Of a DNA stretch of 15,210 nt, positions 12,712 to 15,210 are shown piece by piece (the stretch's first letter is position 1; each line of letters opens with the position of its first letter). This DNA comes from JAKQHY01 sp034429475 (lineage in GTDB: Bacteria; Chloroflexota; Anaerolineae; B4-G1; SLSP01): NCBI GenBank assembly GCA_034429475.1, contig DAOUGD010000311.1:1-15210 (forward strand), written 5' to 3'. Position numbers and translations under genes: made by a program. A model generated the notes under the pieces. That model was given only the letters and a program-made list of their open reading frames with translations. It searched no databases and was not told the DNA's origin.

Positions 12712-14424
12712 TTAAGGCGTGGTGGGAATTAACAGCGGCACGGCGGGTTGACCGGGCGGCAGGCTCAGGCGATAGACGGCGTCGTCGAACCACAGGCCGT
12801 ACAACTCGGCGTAAACGCCGTTGGTTTGCAGCGCGCCCAGCGTAAGGTTCAGCAGGTCGCGGAAAGATGAGTCGTCTTGGGGAATGATGAAGACGACCTG
12901 GCGCGAAGTATACCGCTCGTCGGTGATGAAGTAACCGGCTTCGCGGAAGTGAACGTCCAGCGCGGGCCGCCGTTCGGTGAAGAGGGCGCCGACTGCGCCC
13001 TGCCGCAGCCCATCGAGCGCGCTGGCGAAGTCCGGGTAGCGCACGGGCGAGATGCTCACGCCTGCCGCCTGCGCCGCGCCCGGCAAGGCGGCTTCCCCCG
13101 CCGAACCGGCCACCACACCGACGGACTGCCCGTTCAGCGCTGCCAGGTTCTCCATCGGCGCTCCCGCCAGCGAGAAGAGGCTCACCCCATCGTCTAGAAT
13201 CGGGATGCTGAAGTCCATCTGCAATTCGATCTCGCGGGACGCGATCCAGTTCCCCGCCAGGATGTCCACATCGCCTTGTTGCAAGCGCGCAAAGGCGTCG
13301 GCCTCCGTCACCGGCACGAGGGTGATGGCCTGCCGGTCGCCCAACCAGCGCTCGGCGACCCGTTCCAACAGACGCACCTCGAAGCCGGTAGCCACGCCGT
13401 CGGCGCGGTCGCCGCTGTACGGCCAACGGTCGGTAAAGTAGCCCACCGCCAGCGTCCCCCGCTGGCGGATGCGGGCGCTCACGTCCAGGGTGGAAAGTTG
13501 CGCCGGGGATTGGTTCAACGCGGGGGTGGCCGCCGCGCCGGGCAGCAACGTCAATTGGGGCGGCGGGGTGGTCGGCAGCCAGCGGGCGTAGAGGGCGTTG
13601 AATGTGCCATCCGCGGCCATGTCCTGGAAGGTCAGTTTGACCAGGTTGTAGAAGAAAGGATCGTCCTCGCGGAAAACCAGCGTCACCGGTTCCCGCGTCA
13701 TTTGCCCGACGATGGTGGCGCCGGCAACGAGCCGTTGGGCGCGTTCCAGGCGGTGGCGTTGGTCGGCGTAGACGTCCACCTGGCGCAAACGCAGCGCATC
13801 CACGGCTTTAAGGAAGTGCGGATATTCCGTGACCGTGACCGAGACCGGCGCGGTAGCTTGCAGTTTCGCCCCACTGCCGGTCCAATCCAACACGGCGACA
13901 TTGCGATTGCCCAGGTCCGCGGCGCTTTGAATCCCCGTGTCGGGGAAAGTCAGCAACGCCAGCCCGTTGATAAAATACGGCGGGCTGAAGTCGGCCTGCG
14001 ATTCCAATTCCTGCGTCCGCCCGACGCCGGCCAGCACGATGTCCACCGCGCCGGTTTTGAGGTGCTGGAAGGCGGAGTCGGAGCGCACCTGGCGGAAGCT
14101 CACGGCGTCGGGGTTGCCAAGCCAGCGGCGCGCGAGTTCGTGGGCCAAATCCACTTCCAACCCGGCGACTTCGCTGTTTTCGGTGATGTAGGAGAACGGC
14201 TCCAGGTCATAGCGCACGCCGACGACGATTTCGCCGCGCGCCAGGATGCGGGCCGCCGTGGACATCTCCGGCGGGAACAACGACTCCGGTGTGGCGGTGA
14301 TGAAAGCCGAGAACGGCGCTTCTTCCGTCTCCGGCGCCTTGAAAAGTCCCACCACACCTTCCATTTCCGAGCAGCCGGTTAGAAGAAGGGCGAGCAATAT
14401 CCCCAGCAATAAACAACGTCCCAT
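12712..14424 (-). CDS. Lipoprotein with two fused family-3 solute-binding domains
   Basis: This is a predicted membrane-anchored extracytoplasmic binding protein of 570 aa. The N-terminus MGRCLLLGILLALLLTGC ends in a lipobox (LTGC, lipidated C18). Two SBP_bac_3-type (amino-acid / polar compound) domains follow in tandem. The first, from about 60, has IVVGVRYDLEPFSYITENS and GLEVDLAHELARRWLG. The second, from about 320, has LAVGYFTDRWPYS and GFEVRLLERVAERWLGD. A Pro/Ala-rich linker lies between them. The second copy keeps the fold motifs (DVDILAGNWIASREIELQMDFS), but the ligand-site residues differ between copies, suggesting two ligands or a sensing role. The start at 14424 is chosen because it opens the lipoprotein signal and has GGAGG nine bases upstream; the open frame extends to 14616 through a repeat. 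No ABC permease or ATPase gene is adjacent. Confidence 0.85.
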   Translation of the reverse strand: MGRCLLLGILLALLLTGCSEMEGVVGLFKAPETEEAPFSAFITATPESLFPPEMSTAARILARGEIVVGVRYDLEPFSYITENSEVAGLEVDLAHELARRWLGNPDAVSFRQVRSDSAFQHLKTGAVDIVLAGVGRTQELESQADFSPPYFINGLALLTFPDTGIQSAADLGNRNVAVLDWTGSGAKLQATAPVSVTVTEYPHFLKAVDALRLRQVDVYADQRHRLERAQRLVAGATIVGQMTREPVTLVFREDDPFFYNLVKLTFQDMAADGTFNALYARWLPTTPPPQLTLLPGAAATPALNQSPAQLSTLDVSARIRQRGTLAVGYFTDRWPYSGDRADGVATGFEVRLLERVAERWLGDRQAITLVPVTEADAFARLQQGDVDILAGNWIASREIELQMDFSIPILDDGVSLFSLAGAPMENLAALNGQSVGVVAGSAGEAALPGAAQAAGVSISPVRYPDFASALDGLRQGAVGALFTERRPALDVHFREAGYFITDERYTSRQVVFIIPQDDSSFRDLLNLTLGALQTNGVYAELYGLWFDDAVYRLSLPPGQPAVPLLIPTTP

Positions 14425-14479
14425 ACGTGGGAGCCTCCATGAAAAAATTGAGCCTGGGATGATGCGCCCAAGCACCTCC

Positions 14480-14507
14480 AATGTATCATAGTCGGGCGGA
14501 TTGGCAA
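14480..14507 (-). promoter_or_regulatory. Possible promoter of the lipoprotein gene
   Basis: On the minus strand there is TTGCCA (14502-14507), 16 bp, then TACATT (14480-14485), giving a leader of about 50 nt before ATG 14424. The -35 box is good and the -10 box moderate. Confidence 0.4.
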
Positions 14508-14513
14508 TCTGGT

Positions 14514-14541
14514 ACGTGAAACGTGAAGCTTGAAACGTGAG
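14514..14541. repeat. 7-bp-period array upstream of the lipoprotein gene
   Basis: There are exactly four heptamers, ACGTGAA, ACGTGAA, GCTTGAA and ACGTGAG, in one orientation and without an inverted partner. It lies just upstream of the predicted -35 box, so it could affect promoter activity. Confidence 0.8.
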
Positions 14542-14599
14542 TTTTTTACAGTATGCGCCTAGCGGGTTGCGGATTGGCCTGTAAATTCTAGAAAATAAG

Positions 14600-14626
14600 A
14601 GCCGCACTTCATTCAAAAGTGCGGCT
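14600..14626 (-). terminator. Rho-independent terminator of the terminal hypothetical gene
   Basis: This is a perfect 10-bp stem, AGCCGCACTT/AAGTGCGGCT, with a 7-nt loop. On the minus strand it is followed by a T-rich stretch (CTTATTTTCT). It lies 27 bases after the stop codon at 14653. Confidence 0.75.
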
Positions 14627-14652
14627 TCTTCGGGTAGGGCAAAAACGCCAGT

Positions 14653-15210
14653 TTAGTTTTTCAGCAAAACGGCGGCTAACGTTTCAATAATCTGTTGCGA
14701 GGTGGCTTCTGGGGTATAGCGTCCGTCCACCACCAGCGATAACAGAACGTTGCCCTTGATGCCTTGAAAATAGCACGTCTCAAACAACGGGGTGTCTTTC
14801 ATCGGTATTAACTTATCGTAGTTGTCCAATGAATAGCGCGTGCAGAGGATGCTCCCATTCCTGGCAACCGCTGAGTCGTGCGATGTGACTTCGATAACGT
14901 CCATATAGCCCGGGTTGGCGTAGCTTTTCTCCATCTTTACCTGATCGTTCAGGACAGACTTTGCCAACGCCGGATCATTGAACTGGTAAACAATATTTTC
15001 AACAAACCATAACCCCGTTTCCCCCTCTTTCAGTGCAACTGGATATAGGAAAGTAGTATCGTACGCACTGACAAATCCAGGTGAATCGAAAGGCAGGGTG
15101 CGAGGCGAAGACGGCCCCGGGAAAGAATTAACTATCGTCGGCTCAAGCAAAGCGGTACTGTCTTCAGGCAAATCGTCGGATCGGAGTAGATAGTCTTCCA
15201 ACAAACAAAC
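14653..15210 (-). CDS. Hypothetical protein, 5' end beyond the window
   Basis: I do not recognise this protein. The reading frame is open to the window edge; the codons before a TTG at 15204 still read through (VC), so the true start is probably outside and at least 186 residues are encoded here. Early LLRSDDLPED resembles the D-L-P segment seen near the start of many small secreted or lipid-anchored proteins. It is followed by predicted beta-strand-rich sequence (TGLWFVENIVYQF, GNVLLSLVVDG) and a C-terminal helix (SQQIIETLAAVLLKN). Two cysteines (ILCTRYS, ETCYFQG) could form a disulfide. No membrane segment is visible in the part present. It is less GC-rich than its neighbours, judged by eye. 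It could be an exported protein of unknown role. Confidence 0.6.
   Translation of the reverse strand, partial: VCLLEDYLLRSDDLPEDSTALLEPTIVNSFPGPSSPRTLPFDSPGFVSAYDTTFLYPVALKEGETGLWFVENIVYQFNDPALAKSVLNDQVKMEKSYANPGYMDVIEVTSHDSAVARNGSILCTRYSLDNYDKLIPMKDTPLFETCYFQGIKGNVLLSLVVDGRYTPEATSQQIIETLAAVLLKN

Noticed and set aside
12704..13426. A 240-codon minus-strand open frame overlapping the second binding domain
   Set aside because: It is a frame-shifted, Arg-rich shadow of the lipoprotein gene; the lipoprotein frame continues unbroken, so there is no frameshift.
13276..14382. A 368-codon plus-strand open frame opposite the binding-protein lipoprotein gene
   Set aside because: Low-complexity Arg/Gly/His-rich translation, no RBS, and it is fully covered by a well-supported lipoprotein gene.

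Overview
The window reads as a high-GC bacterial chromosome segment with intact, densely packed genes, eight of them on the minus strand in a row. The best guess at lineage is Chloroflexota (Anaerolineae-like). This rests on a large secreted protein ending in a ...VYLPLV.. tail, which I associate from memory with secreted Chloroflexota proteins, on flavin-dependent ThyX, and on the gene mix. It is an inference, not a measurement.

Layout. 65-3478 (minus): an McrB/McrC-type restriction pair, with an NTAD-bearing AAA+ motor and a PD-(D/E)xK nuclease. 3554-4789 (minus): a Gfo/Idh/MocA oxidoreductase. 4930-5220 (minus): tRNA-Leu(UAA), tRNA-Cys(GCA) and tRNA-Gly(GCC), with a strong promoter ahead of Gly and rho-independent hairpins after Cys and after Leu. 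5268-7768 (minus): a probable three-gene operon of MFS transporter, thyX and an FlK-type hotdog thioesterase. 7921-10737 (minus): a secreted C25 (gingipain-family) peptidase with Ig-like repeats. 10849-10956 (minus): a 35-codon gene, below the usual size cut-off, with its own promoter and RBS; its product looks like a ribosomally made peptide precursor with a lasso-type YxxPxIxxxGxLE leader. 11131-12645 (plus): glpK, divergent from the peptide gene with directly adjoining -35 boxes. 12712-14424 (minus): a lipoprotein with two fused family-3 solute-binding domains. 14653-15210 (minus): a hypothetical protein cut by the window edge.

The most unusual signal is not a gene. Eight gene junctions carry a short array of degenerate tandem units with a strict period of 7 or 9 bp (positions ~29-75, 1272-1302, 3489-3552, 5681-5740, 6418-6445, 7829-7887, 12649-12705, 14514-14541). 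Every array has a different unit. Five are arranged as inverted pairs able to fold into hairpins or cruciforms, or nearly so. Several run into coding ends: the stop codons of mcrC, mcrB, thyX and the MFS gene, and the likely start of mcrC, lie inside them. They resemble in design the heptameric STRR repeats known from filamentous cyanobacteria, but I know of no described family matching them.

The second point of interest is the orphan peptide gene, divergent from glpK and followed by the C25 protease gene, with no recognisable modifying enzyme in the window.
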